Shown here: in pieces, positions 1-12,305 of the stretch
Layout: each line of letters opens with the position of its first letter
How positions within the stretch are numbered: position 1 is the stretch's first letter
NCBI GenBank assembly: GCA_977006965.1
Contig: OZ345371.1
Location: 620,001 to 684,000, forward strand
Source: Phymatolithon calcareum
Taxonomy: Eukaryota; Rhodophyta; Florideophyceae; Hapalidiales
DNA length: 64,000 nt
Direction of reading: 5' to 3'
The notes under the pieces: generated by a model
The model's input: only the letters and a program-made list of their open reading frames with translations
Told to the model about the DNA's origin: nothing
The model's database searches: none
Position numbers and translations under genes: made by a program

Positions 1-2237
1 GGTTTTAACTGTATAAACCTTCTGTGGACAAGGTTGACACTTTAAAGACCTTACCTACATTAAGCTGTCCTATCAGACGTCATCCTGAACAAAGATGAAT
101 ATTTTTGTTCCCAACTGTAGTTTAAAACCGATTAATCTGCACCCCTAGTTGAACTTAAAAGTGAACGTCGATAAGCGGTGGAGCTCTTATTGGTCGAGCA
201 GAATTTGTAAAGAAACAAGGATGTCGCGCATCTGCCAAATAGACCCAAGCGGCCAATGGATTAAGCCGATTAACTGTACACCGGCACTGTATCCCGAGTG
301 CAAGTCGAGCTCACGTTATTGTTATTTTCTAGAAAAGTAATATGGAGTAGCAGTGCAGAGGAAATATGAAGATTTCTACTACGGAATGTCCGAGGAAATG
401 TGCATTGTAATCAAGTTACTGATATGAAAAAAATCCTAAGAACTGACACGCCCAAGTGATAATAATCGCTCCCATTGCGCGTTTGCTCCAGCAAATGCAA
501 CGACATTTCGGTTACGTGGGCACAAAATGAAGTCGAAACTCAAGGCTCTCTAAACTGGAAGTGCGCTGCTGTGTCAAACTTTGCGGCACTTTTTATATAA
601 CGAAACTCAAAATATGCAGCCGATGATGCCGACACCTCCTGCGTAAAAACAATACTCTCCTGCCGAGTATTCCCACGCTCTCCTCTGTTTTCTCACAGGG
701 CGAAAAACTGAAACACTGGTTTACTCAGGCACCACACAATCTCGCGAGCATGTTTTCGTGAGGTATCCTATTTGAGACTCGAGTGACCTCTGTGACCTGT
801 TGCGTTCTAATGAATGTCAATGGCCGTCCCGTCCCGCTCGCCCGTGTCTCTGAAGTGCTGGGCGAAGAACTGCAGAGGCCGCATACCCCGAGAAATATCC
901 CGATGTGAGATACCGAATTGCTTGCTCATGTCAGGACGTGCTCTCAAGTCTGCTTTTTGGGATTACTGAACTGGAAAATGAGCACATGTCTCAGAACAAG
1001 GTAAAGTAACTACACTGATTGCCGACTTTGTAGAGTGACAACAATGCATAGAAGTTTTTATGATCCGATAGTTTTCTGTCTGTCGCTCTCATGCGGGCTG
1101 CTTTCCCGTGTCTTTCAGGCCCATGAATTGTCCTCACCTGCTTTCCAAATAGGAAATACAAATAAGATGCACTGTTACTGTCTCGTGCGGTGACATTCGA
1201 TGAAAAGGGAATTCTTGTCGGCAAGCTGCTGGAGCGATTTACAAGTGTAAGGGTGAAGGTTCAGCTCATGAATACCCTACGAGGATACGGCGCAGAAAAA
1301 TACATACGTATATTTAAAAAAGCTAATATCAGGCCAGTGTATGAATGCTCTACAGACATAGCGTCAGGCAGAATCCGTGTATTGAAATCAGAAGAGAAAA
1401 TCCAAAACGACAGCGCAACTAGATAGCTTGGAAAATGGACTGCTCGGAACTGGAGAAGAGTTATGAAATTCTGTCAAAATGAAGCATGGGAATTCCGTGG
1501 ACAGCACCTGCTCTTAAAACTAAGACGAAGATTGCGAAAAGCAGAGCATCGAACAGGATAACAGACCTTAAAGATCAATTCGAAATCCACGTCACATTTT
1601 TGGGTTAGCCATTAAGGCCTTTATACCACTGAACGTCTGGCAACCAGCCCGAACTGTGTTCTATGCCGACAGCATTGAAAGTAGGGCAATCTCAAGAGTG
1701 TAATTGCACTCGAAAAAACTTGGAGCATGTATAGCAAACTCGATTTTCATCGATAAACGAATCATCGAGCCTTTACATGTAGCGCGTTTCGGCGGTGTTT
1801 CGAACAAACACATGTCTCGCATACAATAATAGTTTGAACCGGTTATACTGTTGCGTTCTCAAAAACTCCAAAAATATTCTTCAGTTTTCCACTCAAAGAA
1901 CAGGTCACGCACTCTCGAGCTACATGACACGACCAACATAAACGGCATCTTTAACGTTCCAGGGCTGCTCGGCATGCAGCAAACTTGGAAATATGTATGC
2001 CACCACGGGCCCTTTTACGCCCCCCTCCCCGATCAAAAAAAACTGAAGCTATTTTTATACCCCTGGTTTCCAGCTGCCCCGTAATACACTACAGATCTTA
2101 CGACAAGCTAGCTCTAAGCAATCCTCATATTGCATAAAGTTATGTACAGGCGATTAGCAGTTCCCTCTGCGGAAGATATCCCGAGGTTTCTACACTAGGC
2201 ATGGTGGAAATATTGGAAAATAGAGTTCGGGTAGCAA
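1..2237. other. Intergenic, no gene recognised
   Basis: No ORF here looks like a real gene. Around 1190-1730 (+) there is a stretch broken by stops that ends in a cysteine/histidine pattern (CVLC, then ECNC...NLEHV). This recalls the zinc-knuckle end of RNase H-type LINE proteins, so it may be a very old LINE remnant. The similarity is weak. Nothing else can be supported. Confidence 0.4.
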
Positions 2238-2307
2238 CTGAGGAAGCCTTTCCCGTATAGATGTAAGACTGTGAGGCTCTTAAATAAAGTTCAATTGAAA
2301 AAAAAAT
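2238..2307 (+). mobile_element. LINE family B 3' end fragment
   Basis: This matches the 3' untranslated end of the LINE B copy at 31680-31777: a GGTAGCA...GAGGAAGCCTT segment, then a CTGTGRGGCTYTTAAATAAA core and a run of A. It is a severely 5'-truncated, diverged copy with no coding sequence left. Confidence 0.65.
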
Positions 2308-2689
2308 AACAGACCTTATCACAGCTTCACATGTGCATGGTGGTCATTTCACCAAAACGGCAAATTGTGTCGTCCAATGGTCCATTATTAGACTTTTCAT
2401 ACATTAGCGGACCTACTGCAGAAAGCATTGGCCGGCTTAGAGAGCGCGAGTGAGGGCATTGGCCTAGGCCTTCTACTTCAGAATGATACGGGAGAGTAGT
2501 GATACCCCTGTTCTGATTTTGGACCTGAACTTACTCTCTATAAGACTTTAAAAAAACCAATTTGAAAAATTTAGTAGGCGTTCAGTTCCATATCATTCTA
2601 GCGGAATCAAAAATGAGGTTAACTTAAAGACAACGATGGTGCGCGAACTTCCGCATCTATAGCACCTTGTTCCTGCACCTTAAAGAAGA

Positions 2690-2885
2690 GGAAATGGAGA
2701 TTTTTATTTTAAAAGTTACCAACGCATCCGTAGACGCTTGGGGCAACTTTTCAATTTCCAGACTTGTGTCTAGAGCGATCTGCGTCTAGAAGTTGCGACC
2801 CAGTATGGAAGGGTACCAAACCGTACCTCTGGTCCATAAGCAAACCTCGACGGGGAAAAATACTCCACTGTACTGTGTCAATTCT
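2690..2885 (-). mobile_element. LINE family A 3' end fragment
   Basis: Read on the minus strand, this matches the 3' untranslated end of the LINE A copy at 13540-13741. It shares the segment around TTGCCCCAAGCGTCTRCRGATGC, the GGTAACTTTTAAA motif, and a segment near CCTCGAGGGGGAAAAATATTCCACTG. It is non-coding and strongly 5'-truncated. I found no convincing target-site duplication. Confidence 0.6.
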
Positions 2886-4424
2886 GCCCCGCTAAGAAAA
2901 TAGCTGATTTGGTGCCCGTGTATTAGAAGCGGTTTTTGTCCCGGCTAGCTAGAGAGGACGAAAACAGCCGCCGGTTACTTGGATACTGTGTAAACACAAC
3001 ACGACACAAATTCTTCGCTCTACACTGTGCGAGACTATCTAACAGGACCGAACGGACCACAATCGACAAAAGACAAGTTGCCAACGCCGGCACCTTTGCC
3101 GCGCCGGCGCAAGTGGCCGCAGCGATCAATCCGCACAATGCGATTGTTTCGACGGTAACCCCGCCGGAAATGGCTGGGGTGATTGCGAAGGCTCGCCTGG
3201 GACTCGGCGAATCGAGAACTCCAAACGCTCGAATTGCCAGGCCAACCCCCCCCCCCGATTTCCAAGAAATCTTTCAAATTTAAGAGGATTTGAGACAGAC
3301 TGGTCATCATAGCCGGTCCGGCCCCCGTGCACCTGTGCGTCACAGAAATGAGACACGAGCTCAGTGAGGAATTTTTCCCCGCTTCACCGCAGGGTTCTTT
3401 GTAACGGCAAGAGCTGTGCTCCGGCCTCCCCCATGGGAGAAGACTATCACCTTCCTGTATTTTGGTAGTACATGGATTCCGCCCTGAGTGGTGTGCCGCA
3501 ATACTCAAGAAAGCTGGGAGAGAGAACGGAAGGAGACAAAAGAAGGTAACGAGAGGACCAGCTACCGTGAGCATACTAAATGGTTTCCAGACCGCGTCAT
3601 CCTTAAAGGACGGCGGCTGAAGATTGGCTGCATAGAGATATTGGCGTTATGCTCCGAAGGTCAGCACTTTGTGCAGCTTTGAGCTGTTTTGACATCAAAT
3701 ACCACTCGTATCTGTTAAAGTCTAATGTAGCCATAAGGATGTGGCGTTGTTCCAGGACAACTTCAGAAAATCCGCAATAAAGAAGAAGGTTTACAATTTC
3801 CACTCCTATTTAAATTCATCTGCGCTGTGGTGTGCATTAGATCGCTCGAGTAACGCACGTAGACTAAACACAGCTAGCCACCTTTACAATAAGCTACAAC
3901 GCTTCGATTAGACAGAGCTCGCGAAAGGACGCACCTAGTGATATAAAGTATTTATATTTTAGTGTTCGAGACTGGTGTAGAATAATCAGAGCCATGAGTT
4001 CAATTGTGTTGATTATAGTTGCTATCCATCAATTGAGGGCATTTAACACAGGCCCCTGCAGGAAACTGCGAAGGGACGCGTCTCTCAATCGACAGCAGGA
4101 GGCATAGAAGACAATCGGTAAGTGCTTAATTATGCACAAACACCTCAGTGCGACATGGATGGACCTGGTTCGAACACTTCCTAGGATGCACGAGCCGCGG
4201 ATTGTACACCAGATGCTATTCCCATGCGTCAAGCGAATACCAGAACTAGCTAATACCAGAACGTGCAGGGCTCAGGCTTGGCGCCCAAAGCGCCGTTTGT
4301 CTTGGGTTGAATAGAAGAAAAAAGGCTCTCGAAACGGCGCCAGTTACACCAGGAGACGCAGATAGAATGACTAATGGAGAATAAACACCGCCCACTCTGA
4401 TGGAATTTCTGCCAAGGCTGGGCC
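2886..4424. other. Intergenic with one GC-rich patch
   Basis: A GC-rich patch (about 3060-3260) contains a 115-codon plus-strand reading frame (2936-3283) with alanine- and proline-rich composition. A longer frame lies antisense to it (3035-3574). Neither resembles a known family, and both could be composition artefacts. Nothing else is recognisable. Confidence 0.35.
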
Positions 4425-4476
4425 TTTCAAATCTAACATGTCTGTGGGGCTTTTAAATAAACTTTAAAAAAATTCC
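4425..4476 (+). mobile_element. LINE family B-like 3' tail
   Basis: It contains the TCTGTGGGGCTTTTAAATAA signature followed by an A-rich tract, as at the 3' ends of the LINE B copies near 31731 and 16890. Only the terminal ~50 bp can be recognised. Confidence 0.55.
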
Positions 4477-4557
4477 GTTTTGAAAGTGATCCAAACTGCT
4501 GAAACGGACAAATTGCGCTGGCAGTGAGCAGTGGGCTCATTGCTATCAAGCTGTAGA

Positions 4558-4759
4558 AGAAGAAGAAAGGTAGATTGTTTTCAAAAGTTACCAATGCATC
4601 TGCTCACGCTTGGGGCAACTTTCCTAGTGGGAAGAGGTTTAGGCTGATTCTGTATATGTAAGAGTTTCTTTTCTTGTTGGTGTAACACGATTCAGTGGAC
4701 TACAAAAACACATCTGGTCTCCTTTGGGACCTCGAGGAGGTTAATTACTCCCCTGTCCT
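4558..4759 (-). mobile_element. 5'-truncated LINE family A copy with TSD
   Basis: On the minus strand this has the LINE A 3' end (GGTAACTTTTG..., then a TTCTTCTTCTTC-type tail, seen as GAA repeats on the plus strand). It is flanked by TATCAAGCTGTAGA (4544-4557) and TATCAAGTTGTAGA (4760-4773), a 14-bp duplication with one mismatch. That is the footprint of target-primed reverse transcription of a ~200-bp 5'-truncated copy. Confidence 0.7.
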
Positions 4760-5529
4760 TATCAAGTTGTAGAGAAGAGAGCGTGTACCACTTATTTCCA
4801 AACATTGGTAATCCTTCAAATTAAAAAAGCAAGAGCAGAATCATGCACTGCAGTCGATGGCCGTGCGTAATCGGAAAGAAAGCAGAATATAGCTTGAAAA
4901 AATAGACTAATTTACAGAACTCACCTCGCGTGCAGAAAAAGTAGAGTTCTATGACCGTAATTTTACATTGGACCCGCCACCAGTGAAGACGCTCTTCGAA
5001 AGATTAGACAGCAGTTTTTCTTACGTAAGCTGCAACTGAGGCTCATTTTTTAAAAAAATGAAGCTCAATTTAATGAAAAAATATTTCAAAAACGTGCGGG
5101 TAAACGTTTAGTGTTTGTTACCCTGCGTATATCATTGTGCGAGCACAACTTAGATTTAGTGTACGTTATGGTGTCCTACTGATAGGCCGTACGATTGCGC
5201 GCGATGACTACAACATGTGTTGGAATCAGAAGTGTAAATGGGTATAGCCGGAATGGATGAGCACAGATGTTTGAGCTGAAGTCTCCATCATAATATTATA
5301 ACTTGAAAAAGTTACCAGATGTTACCCGTAGAGCAACGCTTGCTGTGCGGTGCAGTATCATACAGGACAGTAAATTTACCCAAACTTCACTGCCGTCCAC
5401 ATGAAAAGGATTATACTGTACTGTCCAGTATTCTAGAACTACAAATGAGAATGTGAGAAAGTTCCATTCATATGAAAGCAGTGTACGGCATAGTACTTTC
5501 GTTCAGCGCCACGAGTCCAATCAATTCAA

Positions 5530-5626
5530 ATGTCTATTGTTCGGGAGGTCCTCTACAGTATTGAGGACAGCAGTTTAATATTTCTAGGGCCATTGTAGGT
5601 ACCGGTCGATCGCCGTACAATAGACA
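5530..5626. mobile_element. Short MITE (copy 1, inverted relative to copy 2)
   Basis: This ~97-bp element has terminal inverted repeats TGTCTATTGTWCGG / CCGTACAATAGACA. Its interior is the reverse complement of the element at 12136-12236, with shared segments GGTACCGGTCG, GAGGACAGCAG and GAGGTCCTC. It is non-coding and too short to be autonomous. Confidence 0.7.
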
Positions 5627-5682
5627 CTTCTGTTGTATTCTATTGCTTCATACAGTAGGATAGTTTTATCACACCACAGGTC

Positions 5683-5714
5683 ACTTGCGAGGTCTCTATA
5701 GAGACATCGCAAGT
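5683..5714. repeat. 32-bp near-perfect palindrome
   Basis: The halves ACTTGCGAGGTCTCTA and TAGAGACATCGCAAGT are reverse complements with one mismatch and no loop. The sequence is unique in the window. Confidence 0.75.
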
Positions 5715-6652
5715 TAACTGTAGTTAAGTGAATAGACATTCAGTTCAACTTCTATCCGATTTCGAAAGCGGCCAATCAATGATACTGTCCTGACAAGGAA
5801 GGGGAGCCGTCTCTAGTATTTGAAAATTTCTTGCTTCCACAGTAATTAAGCAATAGTGACGATTTTGTAGCATCTTGACCACAGAAACAACGCCCGGTCA
5901 ATTGGATCGTTTCGGTTTTAGTGAAGGTTCCTGTCAAACATGACCTTTATTTTGAAACTAAATTTCAACAATATCTTTACTGGCCCGCAGTGGACAATAC
6001 GGTGACCGTCTGAAAAGTACCGACGTGGCGGCAGTACCGCTCCCCCACTGTGCCAACGGACAAAATGCATTGGCGATTTCGGGACACAGATGCACGTAGG
6101 GAGATTTAGAAGAATAGAAGTGCTCGATTATCTACTGTACTGTACAGTACGGTATAAAGTGTATTGGTGCGTCTCCAAAGATATATATTTTTGACATCTT
6201 TGAAAACACAATTGTTCCCCGCATCCAAGGCCCGGTTGAATGTCCTGATTTGATACAGAGCTCCAGTACAGTACAGCAGAGCTTTTCGCGGGAACGAAAT
6301 CTACGTAGTGATTCGCATGCACCATTCATTCTGCTTTCGTAGCACAAGTCCGGCAACCCTGGCAAATACTGTGCCTATTCGTATGATACCAGGGCTAATT
6401 CATATCAAACGACTCGACTACGTTTTACGCTATGAACGCGCAGTGGAAAACTAAACTTAATTCTCGCCCTTTTTTCTGACGCCGACATCCACCGTCGGAC
6501 AGCTCATTGGAGGCGAACAACTGGAAACCTGCAACCTTGTGACCAACTGAAGGTACTGTACAGGACTCTACTGTATTTGTACTTCACAAGCTGAGTCGCC
6601 CATCATCCCATCCCCGGCTCATGTCGGGCGCCGCCCACAGTCCGAATCAGCC
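5715..6652. other. Upstream region of zinc-finger gene 1
   Basis: No gene is seen. The region contains several TACTGTAC/GTACAGTA motifs (for example near 6130-6150, 6265-6275 and 6550-6580). A pyrimidine- and C-rich stretch lies just before the start codon at 6653. No TATA box can be assigned with confidence. Confidence 0.4.
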
Positions 6653-8371
6653 ATGAGCAGTCAATTCCTCGAACTATGGCGCTTCTTCCTCTCACGTCCT
6701 CATGTCCGCAGCTGGCTGTGTGACCCTGCGCTCATCTCGACCCAGTACGCCGTAGCGCACGCACGTCAGCCCCCATTCCCCGTCATCGACTCCTCCTCCT
6801 CCGCGTCGCACACGTTATTTGTCCTCGGTCATGACGAAAGCGTCGCGCTCGGTGCCCTGCACCTCTCCAACAGTGGTGTCACACATCGCACCGCTGTGGC
6901 ACACTTTCCCGTGCTTGAGAACCATTCTATAGCATCTTTCGGATGGGCTCATAACGGCACACTAGAGGTCCGCTTCGGCCATGCGGGTTTCGGCCCGAGT
7001 GCGACACATGGAATGCATTGTCGCTGGACCCACATTCGCATTTATGACGCAATCGCAGCTCGAACCGTCGCACACACTTCCTGTCTTAATGACGCGGTAC
7101 TAGAAGACGCCGTTGCAACTCCGCGGGAAGCGTTCCGCGACGTCGATGTCGTTACCGTGATGCCGCCGCAAGCGCTTCAGACTTCGCCGCTTTCGTCAGC
7201 GAGCATGCTACCCGCATCTAATGTATACCAACAATCAGTCGGTCACGAAATTCACGTCGAACATGCACCGCAGTACCATGGCGAGCAAGAGATGTACAAG
7301 GGGAACGTCGTTACAAATCCCATGTCGCTCTTCAATGCCTCTTATTTGCCTCCTCCAGCACCTTCCGAACTTGTGCAAATGAGCTCTTCAGTTTCTGCAG
7401 CTGCGGCAGCACAAATCAGCGCTGCTGATGCAGCGGATTCAATTTTCGTCGACGATGATGTTGAGCCGTTTCCGGGGGACGCAGACCCTGTTCAGTGCAT
7501 GATTGACTCGAAAGTAGAGACCACTCCAGTGTCGGTCAAGTTACCCCCGTTTGTGAAAACTAACGGTGCCGTCCAGTCAAAACGCGATGCGGAGTCGGTA
7601 AGTGCGCCTGCAGCTCACCATGCCAACACTGCAAGCCTATCCCCGAGTGGCGGAGTCGAGAAGGAGCGAAAATCTAACAAAAAGAAGAAGAGACACGACG
7701 CTCAAACACTGGAGTGTCCAACCTGTCACGCAATAATCCGCGGGAAACGCGGTAACCTCAACCGACATATTGCAGCACGACATGAGCGGATGCGCGCCTT
7801 CGCTTGTGCGATGCCGGGTTGTAGTCTGGCCTTCCAGTCAAAGCTAAACCTTGTACGCCATATGACTCGTGTTCATGAGGGTCGTCCTCACAAGTGCACG
7901 CAATGTCCACGTGGATTTCGGACCGCCACCACGTTGTCTAAACACGTTAGGGCTGCGCATAAAGCGCCTAAGAAGGCATTTGTGTGTGCTAAATGCGCCG
8001 TGTGCTTCGGGCGACGGTCGGTATTGGAGAACCATGTGGAGCGGGTGCATGGGGTGGGGAAGGTTGCAGGTATGTCGGGATGTTCAATGTTTGAGTGTCC
8101 GGCACCGGGGTGTCTGAAACGGTTCTCAAGTTGGGGTGAACAGCGCGATCATGAAAGGGTAATGCATCAGGGGAAGGTGCATCAATGTACAGGTTGTTCG
8201 GCTGTTTTTGATAATGAGGAGAAGCTTAGTAGACATATACGCACAGATCATGGACAGACGAAGACGTCAAAGAATTGTCCGGTTTGTGGATGTGTTTATT
8301 CGCAGCGTAGTAACTTGTTGAGACATATAAGCTTGGCACATAAGGATTACATGCGAGAGTGCGATTTGTGA
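6653..8371 (+). CDS. C2H2 zinc-finger protein, paralogue 1 (seven fingers, novel N-terminal domain)
   Basis: A single-exon gene of 572 codons, probably a nuclear sequence-specific DNA-binding regulator. Residues 1-170 form a domain shared with the two paralogues, with signatures FLELWRFFLSR, WLCDP, LGALHL, F.WAHNGTLEVRFG and CRWTHIRIYD. Residues 171-350 are low-complexity, with one conserved motif at about 276-300 (DADPVQCMIDS...VSVK), then a Lys/Arg cluster that may be a nuclear localisation signal (KSNKKKKRH). Residues 355-566 hold seven C2H2 fingers, beginning CPTC...RGNLNRHIAARH and ending CPVCGCVYSQRSNLLRH. The ATG at 6653 is preferred because the paralogues start at the equivalent position and the upstream ATG at 6621 is out of frame. 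The finger region is a firm assignment. The function of the N-terminal domain is unknown. Confidence 0.93.
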   Translation: MSSQFLELWRFFLSRPHVRSWLCDPALISTQYAVAHARQPPFPVIDSSSSASHTLFVLGHDESVALGALHLSNSGVTHRTAVAHFPVLENHSIASFGWAHNGTLEVRFGHAGFGPSATHGMHCRWTHIRIYDAIAARTVAHTSCLNDAVLEDAVATPREAFRDVDVVTVMPPQALQTSPLSSASMLPASNVYQQSVGHEIHVEHAPQYHGEQEMYKGNVVTNPMSLFNASYLPPPAPSELVQMSSSVSAAAAAQISAADAADSIFVDDDVEPFPGDADPVQCMIDSKVETTPVSVKLPPFVKTNGAVQSKRDAESVSAPAAHHANTASLSPSGGVEKERKSNKKKKRHDAQTLECPTCHAIIRGKRGNLNRHIAARHERMRAFACAMPGCSLAFQSKLNLVRHMTRVHEGRPHKCTQCPRGFRTATTLSKHVRAAHKAPKKAFVCAKCAVCFGRRSVLENHVERVHGVGKVAGMSGCSMFECPAPGCLKRFSSWGEQRDHERVMHQGKVHQCTGCSAVFDNEEKLSRHIRTDHGQTKTSKNCPVCGCVYSQRSNLLRHISLAHKDYMRECDL

Positions 8372-8580
8372 GGGTACTTTTTGACGAAGGCGTAAGTGCG
8401 TAGGAGTCTTTTCTCATATAAAGCAGCGGAGAGAGGGACAGTTTTTGTCAAATTGTCGTTCGACAAGAACCTGCCAGCTAACCCTCGCCCTTCGCCCACA
8501 TGTGTTCCTCGCCAGGAAATATTCTGCATTTGACTAGGAGTAAGCACTGAAAGGGCGCAGAAATTTACCGGGAACAACCT

Positions 8581-8695
8581 ATCAAGGATTGGATTGAATT
8601 TCGGTTCAGTTCAAGCTCCCTTTGTCAATTATCATTGCACCTGAGAGGCTTTTCGTTGCGCTACAATCCTTCGCTTACGTTTTCATTTAACTAGT
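8581..8695. repeat. Dispersed repeat, inverted partner of 18671-18790
   Basis: About 110 bp are nearly the reverse complement of 18671-18790. Shared blocks are AAGCTCCCTTTGTCAA, GAGGCTTTTC, TTGCGCTACAATCC and GCTTACGTTTTCATTT. It lies 3' of zinc-finger gene 1. There is no coding potential or terminal repeat, and its origin (MITE or SINE) is unknown. Confidence 0.7.
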
Positions 8696-11600
8696 TGACT
8701 TCGGACAACCTATCACGATATACCTTGATAGGGTTCTCCGTGTACGAAGATTTCCAAATAATGAGAGAGTTAACGGAGTTGCCGGAATGTGCGCAGCTTT
8801 TGGCGTACGCAATATTTGCAATCATGAAGACAAGAACGCTGCTGTTCGCCATACACAGTTCCACACAGCGCACTGAAACGAACATTCCCATCTCCTTTCG
8901 TGTCGATTGGGTGCATCCCCGTAAGGAGTGCATGTGTGTGAACTGGCCGCCTGAACTTCATCCTTAGCCAGTCGGGAACACTGATCACAAGTGCATGATC
9001 GGGCTCGTGTTCCATAGTACTGGAACGCCGACATCTCATGCATGCCTGGATAGAGCGCAGACAGCGTGATAGTGCAAAGGAGTATCGGGCTGAGAATGGA
9101 GCCCGGCTGGTACCGAAACACGGTATTGTGATGCCGCCAAAACAAGATCGCACGCAATGTTCTGAGCTATTGTTGGAATTCGACGTTCAGAGCATATGCG
9201 CAGGGCTATCGAATACTCGGCAGGAGACGCATGAAAATAAAAAATGTATCCTCTATATTTTCAATACTTTTCAACACTCTGGAATTCGTTCGCAGGAGGT
9301 TCTCTACCAAAAGGTCAGCAGTGCTTAAACAGTTAAGCTTGCCTGACCGGCCGAAAGTAGAATATATGTTTTAATGGCATTATGCCTTTTCGCCAGAATA
9401 CAAACCTTAGACGTCCATGTGGCCATGACTTTAATATTTCGGTCTGGTCTCCATTCTCTATCCTCATTCTCTTTTATCGTACGATGCAACATCGAGGACC
9501 ACGAGATCGAGTACTAAGTCAAAAGCCGTTGTTAGATTGGTGAGATGGTGACTTTCGGAGCGTTTCCCACCCTATCATCATTCATTCATGTAATAAGTAG
9601 AGAATTGCTGTACAAGTTGCATGGTAGAAATTATGCAGCAAGCCATCTCAGGGGCTACGTAACAGAATCATGTACTACGTATGATCAATCATGAATTCAT
9701 TGATTTTGAGTCATTTTGGTGACATTCCTCAATATGAAAAATCACATACAAGCTTCCCTCCACTCTGTCGCTCTCCCAGAGCACTTAGTGTCGCCTTGTT
9801 CTCGAGCCCTGCTGTCATCATGAAGTTGTCAATGCGCGAACGTTCCACGTGCGCAGATAATTCCTCCATGAAATCAATCCCAAAACAACGGAAAGAAGCA
9901 ATTGCAAACAGCTTTTCTTAGCGACATAGCATGTTCAAATACTAAGATATATTATGTACAAGCAATCTGGCCGTTTAGGTTCGGATTCCACTAATAAGAA
10001 ATGGCTTCCGTTGTTCCTGAAAACAATTTCGCGATCCATTTTGCATTACAAAACAAAATTAGCTCGACGCTGCTTTTTCTATATCATAGCGACTTGCTGC
10101 TATGATAGATACCAAGGATTCAAGAGCGCGAGAATTACAGGGGCTAAAGCGCCGTGGACACGACAGCATCCACTCTCTTATCGACTCTATCATATGCGTG
10201 ACGTGATCAAAATACATCACGCTTCTGATGTGCTTTCCAATTGTGTAACGTTGTCCAATCAATAGATTATATTCAACGAGTGCTTGTAACTCTTACCTTC
10301 GACACAGTCTATTTCTCTACTATTAATTCTGTATCGCTCTTCCTCCCCTGTCCATTGACGCCTCTATCGAATGAAATTGTACCGTACTTCTTTAAAAAGT
10401 TATTTTCTTTCTTCATTCCTCTATCGAGGTCTCAATGGACCCTCACGATTCCTTTATCCAGATCGAACGAGAAGATAAGGCTCTCGAAATTGCCGGGATA
10501 GCATTTGCGTACCAATATTGGTACGTATATGTCCTTCTGTTGTAATGATATCATTCTCATGAGAAAATTAGGTAACCCGGAGTCCTAATTTTGACTGTCG
10601 GGCTCTACAAATCAAACGCCGAGCTTCCCTTCAGATTCTCAAGTTTGATTTTTCATTTAGAAACCCACAATGAAAGGAGATGCTGCTGCTGACGGGTTAT
10701 CGATGACTACGAAGGCATAAACGGGACCCGATTCGGTAGAATCTCTAAAAGACTCCATTTGAACAAAAGCGTCACAATCATCAAACTCCTCTGATCTTGA
10801 AACAAGACCACAAGGGGGGCGGATTTCGCGTTCAATGTGACACAGAATCGTTCAACCACTGCCGCGCGATTCGGCCCGGATTGTAGTCTACGCATCGAAG
10901 CGCCGTGAGCGAGCGGGTCTGTTGTCGAGAGTCAGTCACTTCCACAACGGATTGAGCACGCGGCCACTTCGGCTATCGTCATCATGATGATAGCCGATGT
11001 CATGAAGATCTGCAGGTCATGAGCCTCAAATTCCTCTGACTTTTTTATTGCCACAACAAGTTTCGAATGCTCACTCTATTTTCTGCTGTCGAATAGACTG
11101 TGAAATTTGCAATGTATTGCGCATGACTGGACTGTACCGCCCAAGGTGTCCCGTGGCACCTTAAGTAAATGGCACGATCCACTTATGCTTCACGACGTAT
11201 ACGTCCAATGCATTGCGTAGAATAATCCAGTAACTGAGCACGAATTCTTTTCAAAAACATCTAGTGTTTGATTGCAGAAATGGCTTCTGGTGGTGTCGTT
11301 CCGACGCGTAGAGACAAAAATTTTAGTTTCACAATTATAGCTTTTATGAGACGCTTTCAGCGTCATGAAGCCTCGGAAAACAAGAAAAAATAGGGAGAAC
11401 GAACAGTGCAGTGTTGCAAATTACATCCAACGAGATTCTACGCTTGACGGAGCAACGGATATCATACACTTCTCCAAAAAAAATATTCTATTCAGGAAGA
11501 GAGCACAGCTGTTTTCCGCGCAATCTGAGTTACTCGATTTGGAGCACAAACCCACATACTTTATGACGCAGCTCTGCGGAGCAGTCGCTCGGGGGCCATG

Positions 11601-11771
11601 GGTCCATCGCCGAGCAGGTGAGGAGGAAAGAAATCTCTTCATTGCTAGCTTTTCTGGAGACCTTTTCTTTACCGTATCATACATGAACTCAAGACAACCT
11701 CTCGTTTCATGACGCATGACTGACATCTTTGACATAGTTTTCAGTGTTGCTTCTGCATGTAGTCCAAAATT
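8696..11771. other. Long intergenic stretch, no gene recognised
   Basis: Reading frames of 60-127 codons occur on both strands (for example 8770-9157), but they overlap each other in several frames and match nothing I know. Two small palindromes stand out: CGTACCAATATTGGTACG (10507-10524) and CGGCTATC...GATAGCCG (10970-10996). The rest shows no structure I can name. Confidence 0.4.
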
Positions 11772-11813
11772 CAATCTCAGTCTTCATTCATGAAAGAATG
11801 AAGACTGAGATTG
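11772..11813. repeat. Perfect hairpin, 18-bp arms, 6-nt loop
   Basis: CAATCTCAGTCTTCATTC, the loop ATGAAA, then the exact reverse complement. It is unique in the window and lies between zinc-finger genes 1 and 2. Confidence 0.85.
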
Positions 11814-12135
11814 CTCAATTGAGCATATCCGATCATCATCTTTTTCGTCCTTCATTGTTTCAAAGACGTGCGCTGCTTCAGCCAGCAGTTGCGACGTAAA
11901 TCCCATGTATTGGCACTAAATTTGGAGTGGAAAGACATTGCAGTTTGCCAACTGCCCGTCAGCAGTTCCGACAAGGTGGTCTCTAATGGCAGACTTTATT
12001 GATACCCTATCCCAGATTTCCTTTTGCGTTTTGAGGCTAACAGCGATTTGAAGGTCCACATTCTATAGGGTCTATGATATACAAGTCTTTTCATAAAATC
12101 AAATTCTTTAATTTTAGGTCTGAGCTGCTTTTGCG

Positions 12136-12236
12136 CCTAGTGTCTATTGTACGGCAACCGACCGGTACCTACAAAGACGCTAGAAATATGAATCTGTTGT
12201 CCTCAATTGAGGACCTCCCGTACAATAGACACTAGG
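12136..12236. mobile_element. Short MITE (copy 2), 19-bp terminal inverted repeats
   Basis: This 101-bp element is bounded by CCTAGTGTCTATTGTACGG and its perfect reverse complement. Its interior matches the copy at 5530-5626 in opposite orientation. It is non-coding, and its superfamily is not determinable from these ends. Confidence 0.8.
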
Positions 12237-12305
12237 TCGAGTACTTCCCCATCTTGTTCAATACCATTCGTCACAGATACGATCTCACCGGCTTACAGTT
12301 TTTTT

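Noticed and set aside
3035-3574. 179-codon minus frame in the GC-rich patch
   Set aside because: Overlaps frames in two other readings with equal openness, and has no motif or conserved partner.
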